NCBI GenBank assembly: GCA_035460985.1
Contig: DATHWC010000056.1
Location: forward strand, 1 to 46,614
Length of the DNA stretch: 46,614 nt
Origin: Lunatibacter sp035460985
GTDB lineage: Bacteria; Bacteroidota; Bacteroidia; Cytophagales; Cyclobacteriaceae
Direction of reading: 5' to 3'
In this document: positions 14,499-23,870 of the stretch, piece by piece
Position numbering within the stretch: the first letter of the stretch is position 1
Layout: every line of letters starts with the position of its first letter
Notes under the pieces: generated by a model
What the model saw: only the letters and a program-made list of their open reading frames with translations
Told to the model about the DNA's origin: nothing
The model's database searches: none
Position numbers and translations under genes: made by a program

Positions 14499-16775
14499 AT
14501 GATACCTTCATTTCCATTTCTGAAAAGACAATCCGTAGAAAACACAAGCAAGGTTTTTATACCTTCAAGACGGGACTTTCTTAAAATAGGCTCCCTTGCC
14601 GGAGGGGGGTTGCTTCTTGGGGTAAGTTTTCAATGTACCTCCAAGGATCAATCTCAAACTTTTTCGCCGAATGTTTATCTTAGTATTACCCCTGACAATA
14701 CCGTCACTATAATCGCCCATCGATCAGAAATGGGTCAGGGCATCCGTACTTCCCTGCCCATGATCGTAGCTGACGAAATGGGCGCCGATTGGAGTCAGGT
14801 CAAGGTTGTTCAGGCAGAAGGAGACGAATCCAAGTACGGCAACCAAAATACAGACGGATCCTTTTCCGTCCGGATGTTTTACGAACCCATGAGAAAAGCA
14901 GGAGCAACGGCTAGGCACTTGTTGATTAAAGCCGCAGCCCAAGAATGGGATGTAGATGCGTCTACCTGCACGGCTGAAAACAGTACAATTACCCATTCCG
15001 AAAGCGGCAAATCCCTAACATTTGGCGAGTTGGCCTCAGCAGCCCAGAAGCTTGAACTTCCAGATCAAGATACCTTGGAGCTAAAAGATTTCTCCGCCTA
15101 TAAATTGGTCGGCAAGGACACGCCAATTATTGACCTAAAGGATTTTGTTACGGGAAAGGCGGTTTTTGGCGCGGATGTTAACCTTCCCGGCATGAAGGTA
15201 GCCGTTATCCAACGTACCCCAGTGGTAGGTGCTACGCTTACCGATTATAAAGCAGATGCTGCACTCGCTATTCCGGGGGTACAGCAGGTAGTAAAAATAA
15301 ATGGATCCGGCAATCCTCCCGGTCTAAACAAAGCTTTGGAAGGATTGGCCGTAATTGCGGACCACACTTGGGCAGCTATCAAGGGCAGGGAGGTCCTGGA
15401 CATCACATGGAATCTAGGCGATAATACCTCCTATGATTCCAAGGCCCAACTGGAAAGCATGAAGCAAAGCACCCTAGAAGAAGGAATGGTTCGCCGGGAA
15501 AAGGGTGATTTTAATCAGGCAAGGCAAGGTGCGGCTCAGGTAATAGATCGAACATATGAGGCACCCTTTTATGCCCACGGTACTATAGAGCCTCCTGCGG
15601 CGATCGCCCAGTTCAAAGATGGAAAAATGGAGGTTTGGGCACCTACACAGCATCCACAGTGGGCACGGGATTCCGTTGCCGAGGCTTGCGGACTGTCCGC
15701 AGATGATGTTCGGGTTAATGTCACCTTGCTGGGCGGTGGTTTTGGCCGAAAGTCGAAGCCGGATTATGTCGTGGAAGCAGCGCTTCTTGCAAAGGAGACC
15801 GGCATTCCGATCCGGGTCCAATGGACTCGGGAGGATGATTTACATCATGATTTTTTCCATTCCCATAGCATACAACGCATTCGGGCGACTATCGATTCGA
15901 ACAAAAATTTGACAGGTTGGAATCATCATACTGTGTTTCCGGCCATAGGTGCCACTTCCGATGCCAACGAACTGCATCCTTCGGATGGGGAATTGGGTTT
16001 GGGTTGTATCGACTTCCCTTACGAAGTCCCCCATATCCGCATAGAAACACATGAGTCAAAAGCGCATACCCGGATCGGATGGTTGCGCTCTGTAAGTAAT
16101 ATACAGCATGCATTTGCCACTTGTTGCATGATGGATGAGGTTGCGGAGGCCGTCGGAAAGGATCCGGTACAATTTGCTCTTGATATGCTTGCCGATGACA
16201 AAAAATTGGATTTTTCGGGAGAGATCAAAGGTGATTTTGGCAACTATGGGGAAAGCTTGGAAGATTTCCCTTGGGAAACCGCGCGGTTAAAAAATGTCAT
16301 AAACAAAGTAGCACAGGAATCCGGCTGGGGGAAAACGTTACCTGCCGGAAGTGCCATGGGTTTTGCTGTCCACAAAAGCTTCTTAACCTATGTGGCCTGT
16401 GTCGTTGAATTAACCAGAGACAGTAGTGGTAAAATTATCATTCCTGTAGTCCATTATGCCGTGGACTGCGGCATAGCTGTGAATACGGACCGGGTGCGGT
16501 CACAGTTTGAAGGGGGTGCCATCTTTGGTACCAGTCTAGCCAATACCTCCGCCATCACCCTGAAGGACGGAAAAGTGGAGCAAAACAACTTTGACGGCTA
16601 CCAATTGGTTCGCATGCCCAAATCGCCCAAAAAGATCAATGTACATATCATAGAGAGCAGCAGAAAACCTACAGGGGTCGGGGAACCTCCCGTACCACCA
16701 TTGGCACCGGCCTTGGCCAATGCGTATTATAAATTGACTGGCAGTCGGGTGTATGCCTTGCCATTTAAATTATAG
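14499..16775 (+). CDS. molybdopterin-binding catalytic subunit (IorB-like), Tat-exported
   Basis: The 758-residue protein starts with a twin-arginine signal (SRRDFLKIGSLAGGGLLLG, Arg24-Arg25), so it should be exported folded with its cofactor. The catalytic domain shows 'LGGGFGRKSKPDYV' and the C-terminal 'GVGEPPVPPLAPA', whose Glu (about 729) is the general base of xanthine oxidase-family enzymes. The fused duplicated-domain plan matches IorB-type subunits that hydroxylate N-heterocycles or oxidise aldehydes; the substrate cannot be read from sequence. No MoCo maturation (XdhC/MocA) gene lies nearby. It is co-transcribed with the 2Fe-2S subunit. Confidence 0.92.
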   Translation: MIPSFPFLKRQSVENTSKVFIPSRRDFLKIGSLAGGGLLLGVSFQCTSKDQSQTFSPNVYLSITPDNTVTIIAHRSEMGQGIRTSLPMIVADEMGADWSQVKVVQAEGDESKYGNQNTDGSFSVRMFYEPMRKAGATARHLLIKAAAQEWDVDASTCTAENSTITHSESGKSLTFGELASAAQKLELPDQDTLELKDFSAYKLVGKDTPIIDLKDFVTGKAVFGADVNLPGMKVAVIQRTPVVGATLTDYKADAALAIPGVQQVVKINGSGNPPGLNKALEGLAVIADHTWAAIKGREVLDITWNLGDNTSYDSKAQLESMKQSTLEEGMVRREKGDFNQARQGAAQVIDRTYEAPFYAHGTIEPPAAIAQFKDGKMEVWAPTQHPQWARDSVAEACGLSADDVRVNVTLLGGGFGRKSKPDYVVEAALLAKETGIPIRVQWTREDDLHHDFFHSHSIQRIRATIDSNKNLTGWNHHTVFPAIGATSDANELHPSDGELGLGCIDFPYEVPHIRIETHESKAHTRIGWLRSVSNIQHAFATCCMMDEVAEAVGKDPVQFALDMLADDKKLDFSGEIKGDFGNYGESLEDFPWETARLKNVINKVAQESGWGKTLPAGSAMGFAVHKSFLTYVACVVELTRDSSGKIIIPVVHYAVDCGIAVNTDRVRSQFEGGAIFGTSLANTSAITLKDGKVEQNNFDGYQLVRMPKSPKKINVHIIESSRKPTGVGEPPVPPLAPALANAYYKLTGSRVYALPFKL

Positions 16776-17083
16776 GTTATGGTCTTGAAACTCTGATATT
16801 CAAATCTGGTGCAGCAAGGCCTCCAGGTAGGTTGATGGAATCCAATTCTTGCCGCTGCCAAAACAAATCCACGACGGGTTCCAGCCATGGCTATTGAGGA
16901 GTTCAACCCCATTTGGGGTTGGTACAAATGATATTTGGGAAATATCCAATAGAACAAATATCCATTCAGCACTATTTCGGCCGTAGTCCGTATATCCACT
17001 ATATTTCAACCATATTTCCCTTATCGATATAATATTCAGAGATTAATTTTTCATCTTTACGGAGTTTTTTAATTTTAACAGCA
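16776..17083. repeat. 308-bp gap with a hairpin repeat element
   Basis: At 16904-16921 CAACCCCATTTGGGGTTG forms an 8-bp perfect stem with a 2-base loop. Just upstream, 16869-16890 has partly complementary ends (CCACG/CATGG). The pair of adjacent hairpins separated by CTATTGAGGA resembles short intergenic repeats seen in Bacteroidota, but no second copy was found here. The remainder is AT-rich and presumably carries the promoter of the LOG-family gene. No gene was seen. Confidence 0.5.
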
Positions 17084-17791
17084 ATGGAAGAAGACGAGCG
17101 GGTAAGGAAAGCATTTATTGAGAAAGATTGGTCAGAAATTAAAAGTGCTGATTCATTGGTACTATTCAAAGTGATATCAGAGTTTGTAGAAGGATTTGAA
17201 AAATTGGCAAAGATAGGTCCCTGTGTTTCTATTTTTGGTTCGGCGAGAACCCTGGAGGATAACAGCTACTATAAAATTGCGGAAGAAATTGCAGCCCAAC
17301 TAGCGAGACATGGGTACGGAGTCATTACAGGAGGGGGACCCGGAATAATGGAAGCTGGCAATAAAGGTGCGCGGTCAGAAAGGGGTAAATCAGTGGGGTT
17401 AAATATCCGACTTCCGTTTGAACAGTTCAACAATGTATATGTAGATACAGATACATTGATCAATTTTGATTATTTTTTTGTGCGAAAAGTAATGCTTGTC
17501 AAATATGCCCAGGGATTTGTCGTCATGCCGGGAGGATTGGGGACACTAGATGAACTTTTTGAGACCATGACGCTCATCCAAACAAATAAAATCGGAAGAT
17601 TCCCCGTCGTATTGGTGGGAAAGAAATATTGGTCCGGATTGATGGATTGGATTACGCAAACTGTGTTGGAAGAGCATCGCAACATTAACCCTGAAGATCT
17701 TAATATATTTGCTGTGGTCGATGCGGCCTCAGAGGCTGTCGAAGTAATTGATAATTTTTACACTAATTACATATTGACTCCAAATTTTTAA
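17084..17791 (+). CDS. LOG family (TIGR00730) nucleotide 5'-monophosphate nucleosidase-like protein
   Basis: The 235-residue Rossmann-fold protein has both family signatures: GGGPGIMEAGNKGA (around residue 85) and PGGLGTLDELFE (around residue 148). Members cleave the N-glycosidic bond of cytokinin riboside or other purine 5'-monophosphates; bacterial housekeeping members have broader nucleotidase roles. Length is normal for the family. It is 4 bp ahead of the lytic transglycosylase gene, so the two are co-transcribed. Confidence 0.92.
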   Translation: MEEDERVRKAFIEKDWSEIKSADSLVLFKVISEFVEGFEKLAKIGPCVSIFGSARTLEDNSYYKIAEEIAAQLARHGYGVITGGGPGIMEAGNKGARSERGKSVGLNIRLPFEQFNNVYVDTDTLINFDYFFVRKVMLVKYAQGFVVMPGGLGTLDELFETMTLIQTNKIGRFPVVLVGKKYWSGLMDWITQTVLEEHRNINPEDLNIFAVVDAASEAVEVIDNFYTNYILTPNF

Positions 17792-17795
17792 AAAT

Positions 17796-18743
17796 ATGCC
17801 AAAAGACCACTCTAAAATCCTATATGCCTTGATTGGCTTTCTATTCCTAGCTATAGTTTATCTCTGGAATAGGGATATTTATTCGCCCCCACCTTTCACG
17901 CTGAATCCCGATGAAAGGGAGCAAGCATTTATTGGGCAAGCCCAAGAGCCAACTCCGCATAGGGTTAAAATATTTGAAATACCGGAGAAGCTTGAATTTG
18001 CAGGAGAACCTGTACCCTTGCATCAACCTGATGTCATGGAGCGGCTTGAAAGGGAAATATATGTAAATGCCTATTGGGAATCCAATGCGCTGCTGATGAT
18101 GAAGCGTGCCGGCAAGTATTTTCCAACTATCGAGAAAATGCTTGAAGAGAACGGAATTCCTGGTGACTTCAAATACATAGCGTTGATTGAATCAGGCCTG
18201 CTCAATGTCGTCTCGCCTGCAGGTGCAAGAGGTTTTTGGCAATTTATGCCAGGCACTGCCAAAGATTTTGGCTTAGAGGTAAGTAATGATGTGGATGAAA
18301 GGTATCATTGGGAGAAAGCAACCTTAGCGGCCTGCAAATACCTCCGCTCGGCGTATGGCAAATTCGGAAACTGGACCTCGGTGGCAGCTAGCTACAACAT
18401 TGGCATAGCCGGCCTCACACGTAGGATTAATGATCAACAAGTTCCCAACTATTACGATTTATACCTCAACGAAGAAACCAGCCGGTATATGTTTCGGGCC
18501 CTGGCATTTAAGGAGCTATTTGAACATCCGTTGAAATATGGGTTTGAACTCCAAGCCAGCGATCTGTACCAGTTGCCATTACTTCGCGAGCATGTAGTGG
18601 ATACCTCTATCCCCAGCTTGGCTACTTGGGCCATACAACACGGAAGCAATTATAAGGAATTAAAGCTAAATAATCCGTGGCTTAGAAGTGATAAACTAGT
18701 TGTTGCGCGAGGAAAGAGTTATACGATTCTTCTGCCGGTATGA
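17796..18743 (+). CDS. MltD-like lytic transglycosylase
   Basis: The 315-residue protein has one N-terminal membrane helix (residues 8-24) and an SLT domain with catalytic Glu132 in IALIESG, followed by 'SPAGARGFWQFMPGTAKDFGL' split motifs and 'ASYNIGIAGLTRRI'. Such enzymes cut peptidoglycan between MurNAc and GlcNAc, giving 1,6-anhydro ends. Unlike E. coli MltD it has no LysM repeats; only a short C-terminal segment follows. It acts in the periplasm, anchored to the inner membrane. It is coupled to the LOG-family gene upstream. Confidence 0.9.
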   Translation: MPKDHSKILYALIGFLFLAIVYLWNRDIYSPPPFTLNPDEREQAFIGQAQEPTPHRVKIFEIPEKLEFAGEPVPLHQPDVMERLEREIYVNAYWESNALLMMKRAGKYFPTIEKMLEENGIPGDFKYIALIESGLLNVVSPAGARGFWQFMPGTAKDFGLEVSNDVDERYHWEKATLAACKYLRSAYGKFGNWTSVAASYNIGIAGLTRRINDQQVPNYYDLYLNEETSRYMFRALAFKELFEHPLKYGFELQASDLYQLPLLREHVVDTSIPSLATWAIQHGSNYKELKLNNPWLRSDKLVVARGKSYTILLPV

Positions 18744-18905
18744 CTCATGAACATGTATGGAAAAAATGCCTATATTGTTTAAATATTTAATCAATATCGT
18801 AGCCGTAAGACGTTTATTTTTTTAAATATCCGAACATTAAGTATAAATTAGCTGTATATTGATAGAGATATTATACTCTACGGAAATCAATTTTCAGTTT
18901 TGCCG

Positions 18906-20579
18906 ATGCCAAAGAAAATTTTACGCATATTTTTAATTCTTCTAATACTTGTAGGTATTCTTTATTTGAGTTTGCCCTCTTTGGTAAATATCTATTTAAA
19001 CAGAAATGCGGAGCAAATAGTCAGTGACATGATAACACGCACTGGCGAATTTGCGGGTCATGAGGTTCATTTCGGTGACATCTCTCTTGATTACGATTTT
19101 ACGGGAACATTTTTAAGGTTGAAGGATGTGGAAATTACCCCTGGTGAAGCAATTAGCCGAAAAGACAAAATAAGGTTTCGGCTTTCCGTAAAGGAAGCTA
19201 ATCTGACAGGTTTTTTATGGACTGACTTTCTATTTTCCAATACTATCCGGCTGGATACTGCCTATCTGGAAAATATGACGCTGGAGAGTATTACACCACC
19301 ACTTGATTCACTTGACCTTACGCAAGATGCACAAACGAAAGAGGAAGGGAAAGACTATAACTTGATTGCTGTCAAACATGTCCGTATGAACCAACTTTCT
19401 TTTAACAACAAAGACAGCTACACAGATTCGACCCGATTGTCCATGATAGACCTTTTTGTCTTTGCGGATAATTTTGAACTAAGTAAGGAAATGCTTGATG
19501 ATCCGGATGGATTGTTTAAAATCGATCAGATTCAAGGTTATATGGCAGAGGCTGCGATTCATTTTAATGCTTACAGAAATTCTATTACAGCAGAGAACCT
19601 TGCTTTTGATACTAATGACGAGAAATTGTCTGTTGAAAATGTGGTGTTTAAGAATAAACTTGGCAAATACGAATATATCCGGCAATTCAGCGTGGAAACA
19701 AATTGGATGGAAGTTCATCAGGGAAAGCTTGAAGTGATGGGCATGGATTTTCAAGAGTATTTTCAGGCAGGGGTGATCGAAGCTGAACACGTGCTGGTCA
19801 AAGGGCTCGACCTGGAGGTGTTTCGGGATAAGCGAATGCCAGATGATACGGAAAACCGACCAAAAATGATACATGAAATAATAGACGGTCTTCCCACCAG
19901 GATCTTGATCGATACCATTACAGTGGAGGAGATGAAAGTAATATATGAGGAAAGGCCGGACAATGACGCGCCGCGCGCAGGGTCAATTTTTATAGAACAA
20001 ATAAATGCCACCATTACAAAATTTACCAACTTTGAAGAAAAGTTGGCCGAAAATGACGAATTAAAAGTAAAGGCCGAAGGACTATTTATGGGAACGGGCA
20101 AAATCTCACTGGATGCAGCCTATTTCGTAACCGACCCAGACGGGAAATTTACCCTTAGGGGCAACATAGGGCCTATGGATCTCACCCTAGTCAATCAAAT
20201 GATAGAACCTGCTACACAAGTGGCACTCAAGCAGGGGAAGATCAATGAAGTCTTTTTTAACATTACGGCCAATGATTTTGATGGAACAGGAGAAGTAATT
20301 GCCAAATATGAAAACCTGGAAATAGAGATACTAGATAAAAACTTTGAACATAACCAGAATATTTTCCGAAGATTAGGTGCTTTTCTCGCCAATAAGCTGG
20401 TAATAAAATCCCAAAACCCGAATAATAGGGGGGAACTAATAAAAGGCCCTGTATACAAGCAAAGGGATAAGACAAAATTCATTTTTCATTATTGGTTTCA
20501 ACTCTTACTCAGCGGACTCAAGTCTACCATCACCGGTGAAACCGAGGAGGAAATGCGGGAAAAAGCGAAAAGTAATTAA
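18906..20579 (+). CDS. AsmA-like (DUF748-type) envelope protein
   Basis: The 557-residue protein starts at ATG 18906-18908; a TTG two codons upstream is less likely. It has one membrane helix (residues 4-26, 'ILRIFLILLILVGILYLSL') and a long periplasmic part rich in beta-strand segments with the pattern 'FRLSVKEANLTGFLWTDFLF', 'FTLRGNIGPMDLTLVNQMIEP'. This layout is typical of AsmA/DUF748 proteins, thought to help move lipids between membranes. It ends in a charged helix. It is preceded by a 162-bp gap with its own promoter region. Confidence 0.75.
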   Translation: MPKKILRIFLILLILVGILYLSLPSLVNIYLNRNAEQIVSDMITRTGEFAGHEVHFGDISLDYDFTGTFLRLKDVEITPGEAISRKDKIRFRLSVKEANLTGFLWTDFLFSNTIRLDTAYLENMTLESITPPLDSLDLTQDAQTKEEGKDYNLIAVKHVRMNQLSFNNKDSYTDSTRLSMIDLFVFADNFELSKEMLDDPDGLFKIDQIQGYMAEAAIHFNAYRNSITAENLAFDTNDEKLSVENVVFKNKLGKYEYIRQFSVETNWMEVHQGKLEVMGMDFQEYFQAGVIEAEHVLVKGLDLEVFRDKRMPDDTENRPKMIHEIIDGLPTRILIDTITVEEMKVIYEERPDNDAPRAGSIFIEQINATITKFTNFEEKLAENDELKVKAEGLFMGTGKISLDAAYFVTDPDGKFTLRGNIGPMDLTLVNQMIEPATQVALKQGKINEVFFNITANDFDGTGEVIAKYENLEIEILDKNFEHNQNIFRRLGAFLANKLVIKSQNPNNRGELIKGPVYKQRDKTKFIFHYWFQLLLSGLKSTITGETEEEMREKAKSN

Positions 20580-20657
20580 ATCATTTTCTTTCTGTCAAAC
20601 CAAATCAACCACCTGGATGTTTTTCTATGGTTACTGGGGTATTCCCCTATAATTCTC

Positions 20658-20665
20658 TAATTTTG
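20658..20665 (+). promoter_or_regulatory. -7 element upstream of uvrA
   Basis: TAATTTTG matches the Bacteroidota sigma-A -7 consensus TAnnTTTG. It lies 39 bp upstream of the chosen uvrA start. The -33 side is weak (a T-rich run at 20619-20624), so the call rests mainly on the -7 box. Confidence 0.5.
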
Positions 20666-20703
20666 CGAAATTGCCTTTTCGAAGGGGGAAGAGTAAGCCA
20701 ATT

Positions 20704-23550
20704 ATGACTGATATGAATCAAAGTGCTCAAGAAATTATAGAGATTTTTGGGGCTAGGGAGCACAATCTCAAAAATATAGATATTACCATACCGAGGAATA
20801 AACTCGTCGTTATCACCGGAATCAGTGGCAGCGGCAAGAGTTCTCTCGCCTTTGACACCATATATGCCGAAGGGCAGCGGCGATATATGGAGAGCTTCTC
20901 GGCGTATGCCCGGTCATTTTTGGGAGGTATGGAGCGGCCTGATGTGGACAAGATCAACGGGCTGTCTCCAGTAATTTCCATCGAGCAAAAAACGACTTCC
21001 AAGAATCCCCGGTCCACCGTGGGAACAGTTACCGAAATTTATGATTTTATGCGTCTCCTTTTTGCCAGGGCTGGGGAGGCTTATTCATACCTATCCGGAG
21101 AACGGATGGTGCGGCAGACTGAGGACCAGATTATTGAACAATTGTTTCAGCAGTTTGCCGGGAAAAAGATTTATCTGTTAGCCCCGGTAGTAAAGGGCAG
21201 AAAGGGCCATTACAGGGAACTGTTTGAGCAGATCCGAAAAATGGGCTATTCCAAAGTCAGGGTAGATGGTGTCGTGATGGATGTGGTACCCAAAATGCAA
21301 CTGGATCGGTACAAAATCCACGATATAGAAATTGTCGTAGACAGAATCGTAGCGGAAGAAGGGGACCGATACCGCATTGTGCAATCACTTAAAACCGCCC
21401 TTCAATTGGGAAAAGGAATCATCATGTTGCGGGATGAGCAGGGAGAGGTGTCCCACTTCTCCAAATACCTGATGGACCCAACGACGGGACTCAGCTATGA
21501 TGAACCTGCCCCAAATACATTTTCCTTCAACAGTCCGTATGGAGCGTGCCCCACATGTAATGGGTTGGGAGTCATTGAAGAAATTACCAAGGAAAATATC
21601 ATACCGGACCCGAATTTAAGCGTCAGCCGTGGCGGAATAGCACCCCTGGGTGAATTCCGGGATATATGGATTTTCAAGAAAATTGATGCCATTCTAAAGC
21701 ATCATAAAGCCAGCATTTCCACCCCCATCAAAAACCTCAGCAACGATGTTATTCAAATATTGCTTTTTGGCGATAAGGTAGAGGTGGCTGTGGATTCAGT
21801 CAAATACCCCGGTACACAGTGGAATACAACCTTTGAAGGTATCATCAACTTTCTACAAAAGCAGCAGGAGGGAGGATCGGACAAGATTCAGAAATGGGTG
21901 TCTGATTATACCACCTCCCGTACCTGTCCGGACTGTGGGGGATATCGGCTAAAAAAAGAAGCACTCCATATCAAGATTGCAGATACCCATATCGGAGAAT
22001 TGGCCCAAATGGGAATTCAGCAATTGGCAGAATGGTTTGAGGACATTGAGTCCCGCATGACTGAGAAGCAGCGCCTCATCGGCACTGAAGTACTGAAGGA
22101 GATCCGAAAGCGGATTGGATTTTTACTTGATATAGGATTGAGTTATCTTACGCTGGACAGGCCGTTGCGAACACTCTCCGGAGGAGAGGCCCAGCGAATC
22201 CGCTTGGCGACACAAATAGGGACGCAACTAGTAGGTGTACTATATATTTTGGATGAACCCAGTATTGGACTTCACCAGCGTGACAACGTCAAGTTGATCA
22301 AAGCACTGCAAGAATTGCGGGATTTGGGCAACTCTGTAATTGTCGTCGAGCATGACAAGGACATGATGATGGATTCCGACTTTGTGATAGATATTGGACC
22401 AGGTGCCGGAAGACACGGAGGGCAAATCGTCGCCAGTGGTACTCCTGCGGAGATTTTGCAGCTTAACAGCTTAACCGCTCAATACCTCAATGGTATAAAG
22501 CAGATAGAAATTCCGGCTGAGCGAAGAAAAGGCAATGGAAATAAACTCATTTTAAAGGGTGCTTGCGGTCACAATTTAAAAAATGTTACTGCAGAATTCC
22601 CTTTGGGCACAATGATATGTGTGACGGGAGTATCCGGTTCAGGCAAGAGTTCCCTGATCCATGAGACACTGTATCCGTTGCTCAATCAGTTTTTCTATAA
22701 TTCAAAAAAAGAACCCCTACCTCACAAGAGTATTGTCGGATTGGAATTTTTGGACAAGGTCATCGAAGTCGACCAATCGCCTATAGGTAGAACTCCCCGC
22801 TCAAATCCAGCTACCTATACAGGTGCATTTACAGATATCAGGGCATTATTTACGGAACTTCCAGAGGCCAAAATCCGTGGCTATAAGCCGGGTCGTTTTT
22901 CTTTTAATGTAAAGGGAGGCCGCTGTGAGGACTGCGAAGGAGCGGGAATGAAGTTGATAGAAATGGACTTTTTACCGGATGTACATATTCCCTGCGAAAC
23001 CTGCAAAGGAAAGCGCTACAACAGGGAGACGCTCGAGGTTCGCTTTAAAGGAAAGTCTATCTCAGATGTGCTCGACATGACAGTGGAGCAGGCGGTGGAA
23101 TTCTTCGAAAACCAACCGAAAATACTCAGAAAAATTCAGACACTATTTGAGGTAGGTCTGGGATATATCACCTTGGGGCAACATGCCACCACACTATCAG
23201 GTGGGGAAGCACAGCGTGTAAAACTGGCAACGGAACTTTCCAAAAAAGACACAGGTAAGACCTTTTACATTTTGGATGAACCCACCACTGGCCTGCATTT
23301 CCAGGATATAGAGCATCTTTTGGAAGTGCTGAATAAACTGGTGGCAAAAGGGAACACCGTGCTGATCATTGAACACAATCTGGACGTGATCAAGGTGGCG
23401 GATTATATATTGGACATTGGACCTGAGGGAGGTGAAAAAGGAGGCGAAATTATCGCCAAAGGCACCCCCGAACAGGTCGCCGCAAGTAAGGTAAGCTATA
23501 CTGGGAAATTTTTGAAAATAGAATTAAATCCGAAAGTAGCTGTAGGCTAA
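20704..23550 (+). CDS. uvrA: excinuclease ABC subunit UvrA
   Basis: The 948-residue damage-recognition ATPase of nucleotide excision repair has two ABC domains with Walker A GISGSGKSS and GVSGSGKSS and signatures LSGGEAQRIRLA and LSGGEAQRVKLA. Walker B segments are ILDEPSIGLH and ILDEPTTGLH. Zinc modules are visible at CPTC/CPDC ('SRTCPDCGGYRLK') and at CEDC...CETC. ATG at 20704-20706 (GGGGAAGAG upstream) is chosen over a TTG frame starting at 20671. It has the normal length of the main UvrA and probably forms its own transcription unit. Confidence 0.97.
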   Translation: MTDMNQSAQEIIEIFGAREHNLKNIDITIPRNKLVVITGISGSGKSSLAFDTIYAEGQRRYMESFSAYARSFLGGMERPDVDKINGLSPVISIEQKTTSKNPRSTVGTVTEIYDFMRLLFARAGEAYSYLSGERMVRQTEDQIIEQLFQQFAGKKIYLLAPVVKGRKGHYRELFEQIRKMGYSKVRVDGVVMDVVPKMQLDRYKIHDIEIVVDRIVAEEGDRYRIVQSLKTALQLGKGIIMLRDEQGEVSHFSKYLMDPTTGLSYDEPAPNTFSFNSPYGACPTCNGLGVIEEITKENIIPDPNLSVSRGGIAPLGEFRDIWIFKKIDAILKHHKASISTPIKNLSNDVIQILLFGDKVEVAVDSVKYPGTQWNTTFEGIINFLQKQQEGGSDKIQKWVSDYTTSRTCPDCGGYRLKKEALHIKIADTHIGELAQMGIQQLAEWFEDIESRMTEKQRLIGTEVLKEIRKRIGFLLDIGLSYLTLDRPLRTLSGGEAQRIRLATQIGTQLVGVLYILDEPSIGLHQRDNVKLIKALQELRDLGNSVIVVEHDKDMMMDSDFVIDIGPGAGRHGGQIVASGTPAEILQLNSLTAQYLNGIKQIEIPAERRKGNGNKLILKGACGHNLKNVTAEFPLGTMICVTGVSGSGKSSLIHETLYPLLNQFFYNSKKEPLPHKSIVGLEFLDKVIEVDQSPIGRTPRSNPATYTGAFTDIRALFTELPEAKIRGYKPGRFSFNVKGGRCEDCEGAGMKLIEMDFLPDVHIPCETCKGKRYNRETLEVRFKGKSISDVLDMTVEQAVEFFENQPKILRKIQTLFEVGLGYITLGQHATTLSGGEAQRVKLATELSKKDTGKTFYILDEPTTGLHFQDIEHLLEVLNKLVAKGNTVLIIEHNLDVIKVADYILDIGPEGGEKGGEIIAKGTPEQVAASKVSYTGKFLKIELNPKVAVG

Positions 23551-23870
23551 AAACGAGCATGAAAATTCTTAATTTAGAGAGTTGCTGGTTATTTACTCCA
23601 ACGCATAGATCCAGTCATGGTTTGACTGGTCATAATTTACATTGCGGTCCTGTTCAATTTTCCGATTAGGTTGTCAGCTTTTGAAGTTAGTGTTAACAAG
23701 AAATATGGATTTTTAGGACTTAATAACAGTTTTTAAAATTAATGTTAACTAATGATTAATTTTCGAAATTAAATTTTATTATTTGATAATTTCAATTTTA
23801 ATGGGGCTATGATTATTTAAGTCAATTTTGCGGAAGTAAAAAATACGACTTACTAAATCATACCCTAATT
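23551..23870 (+). promoter_or_regulatory. long leader of the lipoprotein-TonB receptor cluster
   Basis: A 320-bp AT-rich gap without a gene. A 7-bp hairpin (CCAGTCA/TGACTGG, 23611-23629) may help end uvrA transcription. Further down, GTTAAC occurs twice (about 23691 and 23744), the second inside TAATGTTAACTAA at 23740-23752, which recurs in reverse upstream of the transglutaminase-like gene. Such a long upstream region with a repeated palindrome suggests regulated expression of the genes that follow. Confidence 0.5.
23740..23752 (+). promoter_or_regulatory. operator-like sequence, copy 1
   Basis: TAATGTTAACTAA is followed by TGATTAAT, giving two similar half-sites (ATGTTAAC and ATGATTAA) 10 bp apart. 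The same 13-mer occurs in reverse orientation at 28433-28445. Spacing of one helical turn is what tandem-binding OmpR/PhoB-type regulators use; the regulator itself is not known. Confidence 0.5.

Noticed and set aside
23611..23629. Hairpin after uvrA as an intrinsic terminator
   Set aside because: The stem is only 7 bp and no T-run follows, so a terminator call is not supported.
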